DNA of 64,000 nucleotides, taken from Brachyhypopomus gauderio. Taxonomy: Eukaryota; Chordata; Actinopteri; Gymnotiformes; Hypopomidae. Shown piece by piece: positions 26,429 to 39,197 of the stretch. The stretch's first letter is position 1. Each line of letters starts with the position of its first letter. Below the pieces are notes generated by a model. That model had not been told where the DNA came from. It made no database searches and was given only the letters and a program-made list of their open reading frames with translations. The position numbers and the translations under genes were made by a program. The DNA is taken from NCBI RefSeq assembly GCF_052324685.1, contig NW_027506903.1, positions 386,897 to 450,896 of the forward strand. Direction: 5' to 3'.

Positions 26429-27870
26429 GGAGAGAGGGAGAGAGAGAGAGGAATAAAGGCTCAGCAGGGCATCCCCTTCTTCTCTGAGTCGTCAGTCTCT
26501 GTCTGACTCACACAGACATACCAGTCCTCCATGGAATATATGAACTTAACACCGGCAAACCAACCAGTCGGTGTGCTCGGCTTCAAACAGCAGCACTGTT
26601 GCTTCTGATTCATGCACAATCAGACCAGCACTGCATGTACACATTTGTGAAGCGTTAAGTCAAGAGTCCTCGGGATTCGTTCGGGCTACGCCACATCTAA
26701 AGTTGAAACTACTTATGAGGTCTGCTTTCTTGAAATGTTTTAAAGGGCATATAACAATATGACTAAAAAAATCACACGGCAAACAATGTTACTCACAGCT
26801 GTTGCTTATTCACTTTTTACTTTCGCTTAGAGTTTGTCGCCCACTTGCCATGTTTCAGCACATAAAGCTGTGTGTGTGTGTCTGTGTGTGTGTGTGTGTG
26901 TGTGGGTGTGTGTGTGTGTAGGCCAGAGTGATGACAGAACAAGAGATGTCGTGCTGGTACGTGGGGTGAATTTCACTCGTATCACTCATGAACACCCCCC
27001 CCCCCCACACACACACACACACACACACATAGTGCACATGCACACACGCACATGATCATACACATAAACACACGTGCATGCACACGCATACATACATACA
27101 CACAGACGCACGTGCACAGACACAGAGAGATGCATCAGATCACAATTAGTTCAGAATCACTTCACTGCAAGCATCAGACACAGGGCAAGGCATCAAACCT
27201 CAGATCACTGCAACACATGGAAATGAAATCGTTTACTGCTCCCTCCTGTGCCCAGACTGCCGCCCAGGGAGAGGAGGAAAGATTCCTCAAAGTCACACCA
27301 TCTGGTAACCGCCAGTGTGTGTAAGACAGAAGACCATGAGTGGGGCTGAATTCTCCACAGACCATTTCTGTCTGGAAGTCCCTACAAAATGTATAGTGCA
27401 TGTTTGCAGGTTCAGAATGGGAGGCGCACGGCCAACAGGTTATAAAACGCTATCACGGCCTGCATAATGCATTCACGAGGCGCTTTCTTTTAAAATGTGG
27501 AGCATTTTGAAGAGGGATTCAAAGCTTTACATAAAAGTCCCCCCACCCACCCCCCAAAAAAATGCCCCAAGGATTTGATGCAGCAAGGAGGCCAGTTCTC
27601 AGTGTGACTTTGAACAGCAAGAACAGAGGAGTAAGTCCAGCTCCTCTGAACCAGGGCAGCTTGTTTATTGAGCTCTCTGGATCCCCCCGTTCCACACTCA
27701 CACGCTGCCTGTAAACACGTGTGTGAGGTTCCCCGTAAAGAAGCACATTAGCTGGCATCATCTTCCAGAAAGCTCAGAGGCACCGCAGGGGGGACGGAGA
27801 TCCAGAGTTGTGGCCTGTGGCTCCTGGTTGTCCCTCACATGGGCCTCAAAGAGTAAGCAGTAAAGGCGAT
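25641..27870. other. No gene seen; microsatellites
   Basis: (AC)n, (TG)n and (GA)n tracts and short frames only. Confidence 0.5.
26197..26450 (+). repeat. (TG)n and (GA)n microsatellites
   Basis: About 45 TG units to 26,288, then a (GA)n/(GGGAGA)n tract at 26,397-26,450. Confidence 0.95.
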
Positions 27871-27871
27871 T

Positions 27872-28067
27872 CAGCAGAACCCGGATACGGCGGAACTCGG
27901 ATACGGCAGAACCAGGATACGGCGGAACCCGGATACGGTGGAACCAGGATACAGCGCAACCTGGATATAATGGAACCAGTATACGGCGGAACCCGTATAC
28001 GGCTGAACCGAGATACGGCGGAACCCGGATACGGCAGAACCAGGATACGGCGGAACTCGGCTACAGC
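27872..28067 (+). repeat. 16-bp minisatellite, about 12 units
   Basis: The unit is GCGGAACCCGGATACG with C/T and A/G variants. It is open in frame by chance. The repeat is CpG-containing and moderately diverged. Confidence 0.9.
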
Positions 28068-28254
28068 GTGCAAAATGCAGACGGGTTTGTGCAGGGGGTT
28101 AGAAGACAGCGGCTTGAAAGCCCCCAGGAGTAACGGACATCTCAGGCACGTTAGCCCAAGCGCCCTTTAAGCCTCGGATCCGGGTTACACTAGCAAAGGA
28201 GTAATTATTCATCATCAGCAGTAGCCAATCTGATGAGAGGAACACTTAGAGGAG

Positions 28255-29945
28255 GGGGGGGGGGGTAATGTGTGTGTGGGTGGGGAGAGGAGGGGGGGGG
28301 GTCATGTGTGTGTGGGTGGGGAGAGGAGGGGGGGGGTAATGTGTGTGTGGGTGGGGAGAGGAGGGGGGGGGGGTAATGTGTGTGTGGGTGGGGAGAGGAG
28401 GGGGGGGGTCATGTGTGTGTGGGTGGGGAGAGGAGGGGGGGGGGTAATGTGTGTGTGGGTGGGGAGAGGAGGGGGGGGGTCATGTGTGTGTGGGTGGGGA
28501 GAGGAGGAGGGGGGGGTCATGTGTGTGTGGGTGGGGAGAGGAGGGGGGGGGGGTCATGTGTGTGTGGGTGGGGAGAGGAGGGGGGGGGGTAATGTGTGTG
28601 TGGGTGGGGAGAGGAGGGGGGGGGGTCATGTGTGTGTGGGTGGGGAGAGGAGGAGGGGGGGGGGGGTCATGTGTGTGTGGGTGGGGAGAGGAGGGGGGGG
28701 GGGGTCATGTGTGTGTGGGTGGGGAGAGGAGGGGGGGGGTCATGTGTGTGTGTGGGTGGGGAGAGGAGGGGGGGGGGTCATGTGTGTGTGGGTGGGGAGA
28801 GGAGGGGGGGGGGGTCATGTGTGTGTGGGTGGGGAGAGGAGGGGGGGGGTCATGTGTGTGTGTGGGTGGGGAGAGGAGGGGGGGGGGGTCATGTGTGTGT
28901 GGGTGGGGAGAGGAGGGGGGGGGGGTCATGTGTGTGTGGGTGGGGAGAGGAGGGGGGGGGGGGTCATGTGTGTGTGTGGGTGGGGAGAGGAGGGGGGGGG
29001 GGTCATGTGTGTGTGGGTGGGGAGAGGAGGGGGGGGGGTCATGTGTGTGTGGGTGGGGAGAGGAGGGGGGGGGGGGGGGTCATGTGTGTGTGGGTGGGGA
29101 GAGGAGGGGGGGGGGTCATGTGTGTGTGGGGGGGGAGAGGAGGGGGGGGGGGTCATGTGTGTGTGTGGGTGGGGAGAGGAGGGGGGGGGGTCATGTGTGT
29201 GTGGGGGGGGAGAGGAGGGGGGGGGGGGTCATGTGTGTGTGTGGGTGGGGAGAGGAGGGGGGGGGGGTCATGTGTGTGTGGGTGGGGAGAGGAGGGGGGG
29301 GGTCATGTGTGTGTGGGGGGGAGAGGAGGGGGGGGTCATGTGTGTGTGGGGGGGAGAGGAGGGGGGGGGTCATGTGTGTGTGGGGGGGAGAGGAGGGGGG
29401 GGGGGGTCATGTGTGTGTGGGTGGGGAGAGGAGGGGGGGGGTCATGTGTGTGTGGGTGGGGAGAGGAGGGGGGGGGGGTCATGTGTGTGTGGGTGGGGAG
29501 AGGAGGGGGGGGGGGGGTCATGTGTGTGTGGGTGGGGAGAGGAGGGGGGGGGGTCATGTGTGTGTGGGTGGGGAGAGGAGGGGGGGGGGGTCATGTGTGT
29601 GTGGGGGGGAGAGGAGGGGGGGGGTCATGTGTGTGTGGGTGGGGAGAGGAGGGGGGGGGGGGTCATGTGTGTGTGGGTGGGGAGAGGAGGGGGGGGGTCA
29701 TGTGTGTGTGGGTGGGGAGAGGAGGGGGGGGGGGGTCATGTGTGTGTGGGTGGGGAGAGGAGGGGGGGGGGGTCATGTGTGTGTGGGGGGGAGAGGAGGG
29801 GGGGGGGTCATGTGTGTGTGGGTGGGGAGAGGAGGGGGGGGGGGGTCATGTGTGTGTGGGTGGGGAGAGGAGGGGGGGGTCATGTGTGTGTGGGTGGGGA
29901 GAGGAGGGGGGGGTCATGTGTGTGTGGGTGAGGAGAGGAGGGCTA
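28255..29945 (+). repeat. G-rich minisatellite, about 45 units of 33-42 bp
   Basis: Each unit reads TCATGTGTGTGTGGGTGGGG then AGAGGA then a run of 7-15 G. Length variation lies mostly in the G run. Each unit contains enough G tracts for a G-quadruplex. The first few units have TAATG in place of TCATG. The 450-550-codon frames across it (MCGWGEEGGG type) are artefacts. Confidence 0.95.
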
Positions 29946-30494
29946 TGATAAAAAGAAACAAGATGAGAAAGGAGAAGAAAGTGAACTGGGAAGAACAGAG
30001 AGAGCAAAAATTGAGAGAGAGAGAGAGAGATGTAAAAAGAGTCAATAACTAGGAAATGAAAATGGAGTGAGAGCAAGAGAGATGGGCAGAGAGAGAGAGA
30101 GAGAGAGAGAGAGTGAGAGAGAGAGAGCGGGTGAAAGACAAAAATAAACAGAAAAGCAGACAGGGACCTGGAGAGTGGCAGGTATTCCAGAGAGGTGATA
30201 ACGTGGTGAGGAGTGGAATATTAAACCGTGTGTGTAGGTCCATGTCGTTCTGCATCACTGACGCTCAGGTCCGTCGAACGCAGGAACTATTGTATTTACT
30301 GCCCTATTGGCAACTCAGAAGTGCAGCAAATAGGAGACGTGTTGAGATCCCTTCCTCTCTGTGTCAGAATGCAGAACGCACAGGGCAGATGTGAGATCCG
30401 CTGAGACCAATTACTCTTCTGGAAGGATAAGAAAAAAAAACTCAGGAAGATCCCTTGTGTTTTTATCTCCTATCACTGATAGTTATTTCCCTCC

Positions 30495-30525
<31 letters not shown>

Positions 30526-30876
30526 CGTCAGTAAAAGATAATGTTAGTTCTAATGGTCACTGCACGTAGGTGTGTGGCATTTCTAAGGCATTCTATTTCA
30601 TTCCCTCTCCCACTGAACACTCAGTGGAACTGCAAACAGAAGGTTCATGTGTGTGTGTATGTGTGTGCGTGTGTGTGTGCATGCGTGAGTGTGTGTGTTT
30701 GTGTGTGTGTGTTTGCATGCGTTTGAATGGGCAGCTGGGGCAGAGATAAGCTATTTCACACTCTTCCTGTTAGGTACTGAGGGATTGTGGTGTCAAAGCA
30801 AATGTAAAACCCCATCAGAATCCACACTCACAGCAAATACTCCACCTTACAGGGGAATGCCCAGTAGACACACACA

Positions 30877-30941
<65 letters not shown>

Positions 30942-31517
30942 AACTTTGCCCTTTCTCTCATTCCTCCCTGTCTATCTCTTTCCAAACACATCACATTTTT
31001 TTAATTCTCTCTAAATCCATCTCCCTCTCTCCACCTCTCTTCCTCTCTCTCTCACTCCTTCCTCTTCCCATCTTTTTAAACACCTCTCTGGACAAACACG
31101 AGTGAGAGCGAATTCAGATTCTATGCATGAGATTCAGTAGGGCAGCTCTATCAGCGCCGTTGCTAACCTCATGCCTCCGAGACGGCTCACACTCACATAC
31201 ACAGGCGTTCTTTTACGATGCCTCCATCAGAACAACACTGGGAAACTTCACTAATACTTTAAAAGGCTGATCATTGTGTGAGTGATGATCAATATTTGTA
31301 AAATATGAATTCATTAGGTCTTTGTACAGCAGTTGCCTGCTCCTCCTGCATGTCACACAGACACTGGATGTTGGGTCTTGGGTGGAGGGCTGGATGCACT
31401 GTGAGAAGTTTTCTGGTCTTGACGTCATCAGCGTCCAGTTCTCTTGGATAACTTATTGTGCCTGCTGGGTAAAATATGAAGAAAAACGATATGACCACTC
31501 ACTGGAATGTTAAGACA

Positions 31518-31591
<74 letters not shown>

Positions 31592-31700
31592 TGCACACAC
31601 ATAACGTGCATTCCTCTTCTCTTCTTCCTCTTCTAAAAACAATGAGAGACAGCACTGTTATGTCATATAAATAAACCCATCCCAACACCACACGCTAAAT
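29946..31700. other. No gene seen; GA- and AC-rich simple sequence
   Basis: Only simple repeats and short frames without motifs. Confidence 0.5.
30868..31582 (+). repeat. Two (AC)n microsatellites
   Basis: Tracts at about 30,868-30,940 and 31,517-31,582. (GA)n lies at 30,089-30,126. Confidence 0.95.
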
Positions 31701-31749
31701 ATTAGAGAGCTATTCCCGATGAGAATGAGACATCTTGCAGTCCATCTGA

Positions 31750-32760
31750 AATCCAAATTGACACTCTGAAAAAAAATTAATCAGGAACTCCTCCGGCGCG
31801 TCTCATTTGGCAGTATTGTCTGTCAAGGCTCACGTCATATGGACGGTCTACCGGGACTCCAGTTTGAGTGACAGCCGGCGGAGACGCGTTAAGCCGACGA
31901 GTTTATCAATAGTGTAGAAGTAACTGTGATGGGTGAAATGGACTATCGATTACTGAGGGAGGGGACGTGAAAGAGCGACAGCGGAAACGAATGGGTTGGA
32001 GAGAGGGAGTGAGGGAGGGAGGCACAGAAAGAAGAGAGAAATCTCTTCTACAATCGAGAGATTGGATCATTTGAAACGGTGTGCGCATATTACGCCTTCT
32101 CTTATGAACGGGTAACCTGTGGCCACAAGCACCATCGATTAATACACGTTAAAACTAAACTCAGCCAATTCCTCAGCTCAGTATATTCGTGACGTGATAA
32201 GACTTTATCAGATAATAAAACTAAATTCACACTTTTGAGAATAAATGACTGCTCCTCACAAAGGTTGTCTATTCCTGACTATATACTGCAAGGCCAAGAG
32301 CAGATATGCTTGGATGCTGCTAGCAAAAACAGGCTTATTGATGGAGCAATTTGCCATGAGATTGTACCGGACTCTCAAGGGGGCCGTAGATATTAATTAC
32401 TATCTATTCATCTTGGGCAGCGCGGGGCTCTCGCGCACCGCGGTTCGGCTCGTGCATCAGAACGCTGTCAGGGCCGCTAATGCTCGTAATTGAGCGGCCG
32501 ATAAGCGGCTAGTGAGCTGAGCGCCTCCTTCACTTTCATCGGACAAAGAGCCGTCAAGATTTGCCCGCTGGACTTAATATCGCGACTCCGCCGAGAGTTA
32601 ACCATCCGGCAAGGTCAAGGAAACGCGGGCTCCGTCCCACCGCATCAAAGGCCGCTTTAAAGGGAAGAGTCCGACTGAAGTGTTACTGAACCACAGCTGA
32701 CTGCGTCGGATCACGTTACTTTAAAATTAATGTTCAGCTCTAATGAGCTAAGCTTAAAGG
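31750..32760. promoter_or_regulatory. Candidate conserved non-coding element cluster
   Basis: Stretches at 31,770-31,900 and 32,300-32,760 are complex and repeat-free, with AATTAATCAGGAAC, CTAATGCTCGTAATTGAGCG and TCTAATGAGCTAAGC. The 32,400-32,660 part is CpG-rich. No coding frame is convincing. Confidence 0.35.
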
Positions 32761-33341
32761 GATTATAGACGCTTTATGCAACTTTATGATTAACTCGGTC
32801 ACAGCCTAAGCCAAACTCACAATTAAAGTAGTTTTAATAAATAACACATTAATCACAATAATTGGTATAGGCTAATGATATGCTAACTGGATCATATTTA
32901 GAAAGAAGCTGAGGTTGTTGGCTGCGATCTGCACGAGCACCATATTGGAGTAGTTGTGAATTTTCAAACGCTTCTACAAACATGTGCAACAACTAATTGC
33001 ATAAAGTGTACACAGACACGTACAGTAGGCCTACTGTGATTTTTACATTTTATAAATATATATTTATATTTTTTTCTTGTTAGTCAGACAGTATAATCTG
33101 ATTATAATATAATGTTAGTCATCTTGACCATGTTTTTTTCAGTCATTCAGCTTTAGAATCTTGCCACAACCATTAAGAAAAAGTTCCTTATTTGTAATAA
33201 TGGATTTATAAGAAGATTTAAGACACAGTGGCACCTGCTTCGTCTTTGGCACTTAAAGAAATGTGCCTTGGGGAAGCTTCTCCTCAAGTTTCACCACAGC
33301 ACCACTGAAAGGGTCCTCACTGGCAGATTCACGGCATGGCA

Positions 33342-33710
33342 TCACATCACTGCAGAACATGACAGAGTAGCACTATAGAGGGCTCTGGCAATGGCCAGGA
33401 GCATTGTGGGACGTGACTCACCTTCGATCAGCGAGATCCACACCACTGTTGCAATAAAGCCCGATCCATTATTCGAGATTACAGCCACCTGAGCCAGACT
33501 GCTTTGCTGTCTTTGCTCTAGGAAGCTGTACCACACCTTCATGGAACCGAGTCCGTCCCAAATGAGGTTCTGGTCCCTTTGCTGTACGCATCCTAACAAT
33601 CTTACCACACTCTCTCGCTGGCTGTCTTCGCACACTAGACTCAAGTGAGTCTGAAATTGGACTTGACCTTTATTACCTTTGGAGGTCTTTGCCTTCGTGA
33701 CATTGAGCAT
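33342..33710 (-). other. Unrecognised 122-codon frame, doubtful exon
   Basis: A minus-strand frame lies in non-repetitive DNA. An acceptor-like TTTCAG|ACTC lies near 33,652, and a donor-like GAAG|GTGAGT near 33,424. The part between would encode a 70-80-residue segment with a hydrophobic stretch (GSGFIATVVWISLIEG). I recognise no family, and no partner exon joins in phase. It may be chance or a pseudogene. Confidence 0.15.
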
Positions 33711-34052
33711 ATCTCGTCAGTATTGTATGATAGAAATTCTTACATAATTTTTCATTCAAATGTGTTTTCATTCAAAAGTCTTTTCTTTGGAGATGGATTA
33801 CCAAGGGTAGCCCAGGGAAGAGCAAAAAATATTAAACAATAATATAATAATATCATGTCATGTTTTCACAAATCCCAATACTTCAACTCAAGCCCCATCA
33901 AATCTACTGTAAAGGTATGTACTTTGTAATGTCTAAAAGGTCAATGCAAGTAAGAACTCCAATATATATGAAAATATGGGAGTAAATCGAAATATATGTG
34001 TCATGTGCAGGCAATTTACAATCCGCTTTGGTCATGAACTATTACTAACACA

Positions 34053-34201
34053 GTCATTTGGTTCCAAAAGGGAAGTGTTTGAGTATCATTTGGCTCCAGA
34101 AGGGAAGTGTTTGAGAGTCATCTTGTTCTAAAAGGGAAGTGTTTGAGTGTCATTTGGTTCTAGAAGGGAAGTGTGTGAGAGTTATTTGGTTCCAAAAGAG
34201 A
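34053..34201 (+). repeat. 32-bp minisatellite, 4-5 units
   Basis: TCATTTGGTTCCAAAAGGGA then AGTGTTTGAGTA repeats at 32-bp spacing, with the last unit truncated. Confidence 0.9.
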
Positions 34202-34304
34202 AAACGAAAAGACAGCAAGTGTTCCAGGCCAAGAGATGTGAATGGCAGAAGGGCAGAGTGGTAGACAGATGGGGAGAGAACAGAGTGAACATAAGCACAG
34301 TGAT

Positions 34305-34341
<37 letters not shown>

Positions 34342-37300
34342 TGAGAGATTGAGGGTGAGAGAGAAACAGAGATAGATACAGAAAAAAGATGGAACCTGAC
34401 CAAATACAGATTCAATGCCCACAACATAACCTTAGAGAAATGATAGATTAACAAGAGGAAGAATGTGTGAACACCGACAGGTGATGTAGTCATGTACTCA
34501 GCTTACCAAATTGCTCGCATCATGAATATATCAAAACTAAACACATTAGTCTGTTTGAGAAACATACATGAAAATTTATAATGAAACGATGATAAGAAAT
34601 TGGTCATTGCATTGAAAGAGGGTCAGTCAGCATCTACTAGAGCCCCCACACACACACACATGCATGTACGCACGCTTAATTCTTCACTGGAATATACAAA
34701 ATTTTAATTGTACATAGATATACTTGATAATGAACATTCTTCTTTGTTGTTATACATGGCATGTGTACTGCTTTTTATAATATCGTGATCAAGTCTGTCA
34801 TGTCATGCATCTTGAACTAAAGTCAGCGCCGCCCGGAGAGACAAGAAACAGAATCAGACAGAGATAAGGGAATGACAGAGAATGTGAGAAAAACAGCAAA
34901 ATAGAGAGAGAAAAAAATGAGAGAGAGAAACAATGTTTGGAAGAGAACAAGAGGGCGCGGGAGAGAAAAACGAGAGGCTGAAGTACTCTTCACTTCTTCG
35001 CTGCTCTCAACGCGGGTGCTTCAGCACACAAATAGCCTGAAGCTGATTCACAAACAACAGCTCCTTCTGAAGCTCCGCCCACACCTGCTAAAATGCACGG
35101 GGGAGGGGAACGGACGGACCGGCATCGCTTCAAGGCCATTGTGTGCGGTTTTCATTAACAAACCACAAAACCATGCATCGGTACTCTATAGCCATACCGC
35201 TGCATTTTGGAAGAGCTTCTACTGACGTACAGATATCATCACTACTCCACTACCCTGGGTCAGATGCCCTTAAAAATTCATTCCTGAGAAATAAGACCAT
35301 CTCTGAGAACAGATTCTGCCCATTAAAGATGACCTAACCAGCCTGTGTTCTGACTGTCAGTGATGGTTTTATTTTTGACAAGACACGCTCTACAGACCCC
35401 TCGGGCTCGATCAAACGTTAAAGGCTTCACCAGAAAATGTTGCATCACTCCATCGAACAGTCACAGAGATGGAGGTCTGAAGATTTGGTGATTGAGCTGA
35501 GAATTGAGATTTGATCTCTGCTTCGTTGGACGTTGAGTCATGCAGATGCATTTCAGGCACCACTTGCTCATAACAGCATCGGCGCACCCTGCTGGTTAGG
35601 AGGCCTGCCCGTGGATGTTATTGTTGGCAGCGGGAGAGCTAATCTCTGGGCCGTGGCGTTTTGCCTTGGTGTGACTCCAGATGCAATTTACGAGCAACCA
35701 GAGACGAGGAGAGCAGAGGACGCAGAGAAGCAACCTGCACACAGAACAGAGTTCCTCCATTCATGGTGTGCCTGGGTCTGCTACTGCAGGGCTGTCATTC
35801 TCAAACCAGTCGCATCTTACACACACACACACACACAGTCCACAGAGTGAGCAGAGAATTCTTTCAGCCACTGCTGGGAACTTTCAAAAATACACAACAG
35901 TTTCGTGCGTCTCCCTCTCTCTCCGTGCCTGTCCCATTTTTCCGCTCATTCTTTTTTACTGTTTTCGGGATTTTAATTTTAGCTTGGGCTGCACATTGCT
36001 CATTGCTCAAGTTATTTTGGTCCTTCAGATCTAGAATTGTGATACACTGACTTTAGAACCCTGTTAGAGGTAATGTCACCGTGTTTCAGAGCATGAGACA
36101 CTTTGAATTCTGCCCATGTAAAAGAAACTCACACCTATAAGTTTAGTGTCCAATGGATGTGTGTGTAAAAACACAAATACACACACAGTCTGGCTGGTCT
36201 TAGTATATGTTTGGCTATATTCATGTTTAATACTCCACGTTAAAATAGAGAAACAGAATCACCAAAACCAGCACATCACAAATCCACACAGTCTCCAGTC
36301 CATCTTAAGGGCAACCTGACCTGACCACGTCTTCAGTAACAAATAAACAATGATTTACTGAGTCAGTCTGTTCCCATTGGTGTATTCCATACACCTCCTG
36401 TGCCAAACTATACTTTACTATGATTCTCTCTCTCTCTCACACACACAAACTCCAACCAGTATAAAAGTCGTGTTCCTCTGCCAAACCCATCACCTCAAAG
36501 CAGAAACAGAAGAGAGTAAGACAGTGTCACAGTGTGTTCTGGGCTAAAGCCAGAGCGCCCCCCCTCCCCCTCCACATCCTCCAGGCATCAGAATGACTGA
36601 TACATGCAGTTGGATTTCATAACGACAAACCGAGTCCTATCTCCCCTTCTGCCTCTGTCTCATTCCCTCTTCTGAGTTTCCAGAACTTCATTCTCCATCA
36701 TGTCTCGTTCCGGTGAGGTTTCTCTGACACTGTAGTCAGACCCCAATCTTTCTCACTGCATGATGAAGCACATCTCTATTTAAGAAGTAATTGGAGGTCA
36801 TAAGAGTTCACTTTCCTCCTCTGAGACGTGAGCAAGAACCAGCTTTAACGGACCAACACATTTTAATGTAGATGTTAAACTACAGCAGGCCTATCCTAAT
36901 GAATGGCCCCAGGGAAAAATAAGTCTCTTTCTCCTGTCAGGTCCCTTGTTACCTCCTTAAATTCTTGTTCCACTAGAATAAAACTTGTAGATTTGAGCAG
37001 ACTTTTGTTTTGTGTTAAGCCAGTGTTTCCTGATATACCTAATATATGTTTTTATTGGGCAATAAAAAACAGGGTACCCTGCATTATGTAATGGCAAACA
37101 GCCAGCATCTCAATTTCGGGATGAAACATCCCATTTCTCTTGAAACTGTGTACTTCACTACAGTTTTTAATATCTCTCTTTCACACACACGCAGAGAGTT
37201 AATCTTAAAAGACGAACTCAGAATTGCTGTTGCTGTGCTAGCATTCAGTCAGATGTTTTGCCAAAGGTTCCTCAGGAATGGGTGAGAAGGATAGCTGTAA

Positions 37301-37379
37301 TGTGCATTTCATTTTATACAAGTGTTTCCTAACTTTTGAGACACCCTGTACATAAATATGTATATATATACAGCAGGTT
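34202..37379. other. No gene seen
   Basis: (GA)n at 34,308-34,338; otherwise AT-rich unique sequence with short frames. Confidence 0.5.
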
Positions 37380-37954
37380 GGCATTCTAAAAAGTCCTAAA
37401 GTCATGAAATTCTCACCAGATCCACGCATGCAAAGCAGATGTCCATAAATTAAGTTGTGAAATAATGGGAAATGACACAGGCAAAAAATATTGAACACGC
37501 TTGCTGAAATGTATTTAATCCCTCATACAAAAGCCTTTGTTTGTGATGACAGCTTCGACACACCTCCTGTATGGAGAAACTAGTCACGTGCATTGCTCAG
37601 GTGTAACTGTGGTCCATTCTTCCACACAAACTCTCTTCAAAAAGTTCTGTGGGCTCCTACAATGAGTATCCATATAAGTTCTTTCAATATATTTTCAATT
37701 GGATTTAGGTCAGGTGATTGTCTGGGTCAGTCTAGTCTTTCATGGAGTCCAGTTGTGTTTCCCTGGCTGTGTGTTGGGGCTCATCGTCCTGCTGAAATGT
37801 CCCCCGTCGTTTCATCATCATCCTGGTAGATGGCGGGAGATTTTTTTTAAATCTAGAATGTGTCTGTACATTTTGCCATTTATCCTTCCTTCAATTATAT
37901 GATTTGTGCCAGTGTGGTATGCTGCCACGCCATGACAATCCCACCTACTGTTGG

Positions 37955-38785
37955 TGTGGTGTTTTTGGGGTGGTACTGGTGTGGTGTTTTAGAGGTAGTG
38001 TTGGTGTGGTGTTTTGGAGGTGGTGTTGGTGCGGTGTTTTTGTTGTGGTGTGGTGTTGGTGTTTTTGGTATGGTGTTGGTGTGGTGTTTTTGGGGGTGGT
38101 GTTGATATGGTGTTTTTGTTCTGGTGTGGTGTTTTTGGGATTGTGTTTTTGTTGTGGTGTGGTGTTGGTGTGATATTTTGGGGGTGGTGTTGGTGTGATG
38201 TTTTTGTTGTGGTGTGGTGTTGGTGTGATGTTTTGGGGGGTGGTGTTGGTGTGGTGTTTTGGAGGTGGTGTTGGTGCGGTGTTTTTGTTGTGGTGTGGTG
38301 TTGGTGTTTTTGGTATGGTGTTGGTGTGGTGTTTTTGGGGGTGGTGTTGATATGGTGTTTTTGTTCTGGTGTGGTGTTTTTGGGATTGTGTTTTTGTTGT
38401 GGTGTGGTGTTGGTGTGATATTTTGGGGGTGGTGTTGGTGTGATGTTTTTGTTGTGGTGTGGTGTTGGTGTGATGTTTTGGGGGGTGGTGTTGGTGTGGT
38501 GTTTTGGAGGTGGTGTTGGTGCGGTGTTTTTGTTGTGGTGTGGTGTTGGTGTTTTTGGTATGGTGTTGTTGTGGTGTTTTTGGGGGTGGTGTTGATATGG
38601 TGTTTTTGTTCTGGTGTGGTGTTTTTGGGATTGTGTTTTTGTTGTGGTGTGGTGTTGGTGTGATATTTTGGGGGTGGTGTTGGTGTGATGTTTTTGTTGT
38701 GGTGTGGTGTTGGTGTGATGTTTTGGGGGGTGGTGTTGGTGTGGTGTTTTTGTTGTGTTGTGGTGTTTTGTGTATGGTGTTGGTG
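37955..38785. repeat. Minisatellite with 245-bp higher-order unit, grown from transposase sequence
   Basis: GGTGTGGTGTTTTTGGGG-type motifs repeat throughout. A higher-order unit of 245 bp repeats at 38,014, 38,259 and 38,504, nearly identical each time, with a partial fourth. The motif equals the segment of the host Tc1-like element just before and after the array (37,955 and 39,200). Open frames on both strands come from the lack of stops in the motif and are not genes. Confidence 0.85.
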
Positions 38786-39197
38786 CAGGGTATCTGCACA
38801 TTTTTAAATCTCAAATTCAATGACTTTTAAGACCTTTTTAATACCTCTCACAAGAAAAAATAATACTATTACTGGGGATGCAGGTGTGTTCCACATCGTT
38901 GAAGGGGGGGGGGGGGGGATGTGGTTGGCGAACGAAAATTGTTGACGTTGTTGAGGCCGTATACTCCAGCGCTAGGAATCTAGCACTAGGACCCTGGAGC
39001 GGTTATTTTCTGCATGGTCCTAGCGCTAGATTCGGCAAAGTTCACATCACGCCAGAACAACTGAACAACACACACTTATAATAATTTAATGCCTCCCCTC
39101 ATAAAATTCCAGACATTTTAAGACATTTTTAGGCCTTGAATATGGAAAACTAAATTTAAGACATTTTAAGACTTTTTAAGGACCCGCGGGTACCCTG
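38786..39197. mobile_element. hAT-like short non-autonomous element (412 bp)
   Basis: The ends are CAGGGTATCTGC and GCGGGTACCCTG, a terminal inverted repeat of the CAGGGTA...TACCCTG type common among fish hAT elements. Subterminal AAGACATTTTAAGAC-type motifs occur at both ends. It carries a G run at 38,907-38,918 and an internal inverted pair around CTAGCGCTAG/CAGCGCTAGG. It has no coding capacity. Target-site duplication cannot be settled because it sits in repetitive GGTGTTGGTG sequence. Confidence 0.75.

Noticed and set aside
28270-30052. 450-550-codon Gly/Cys/Val-rich frames
   Set aside because: They are translations of the G-rich minisatellite in all plus frames; no start context or domain.
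37945-38820. 291- and 270-codon Thr/His/Lys-rich minus frames and their plus-strand counterparts
   Set aside because: They translate the minisatellite derived from the Tc1-like transposase, not a gene.
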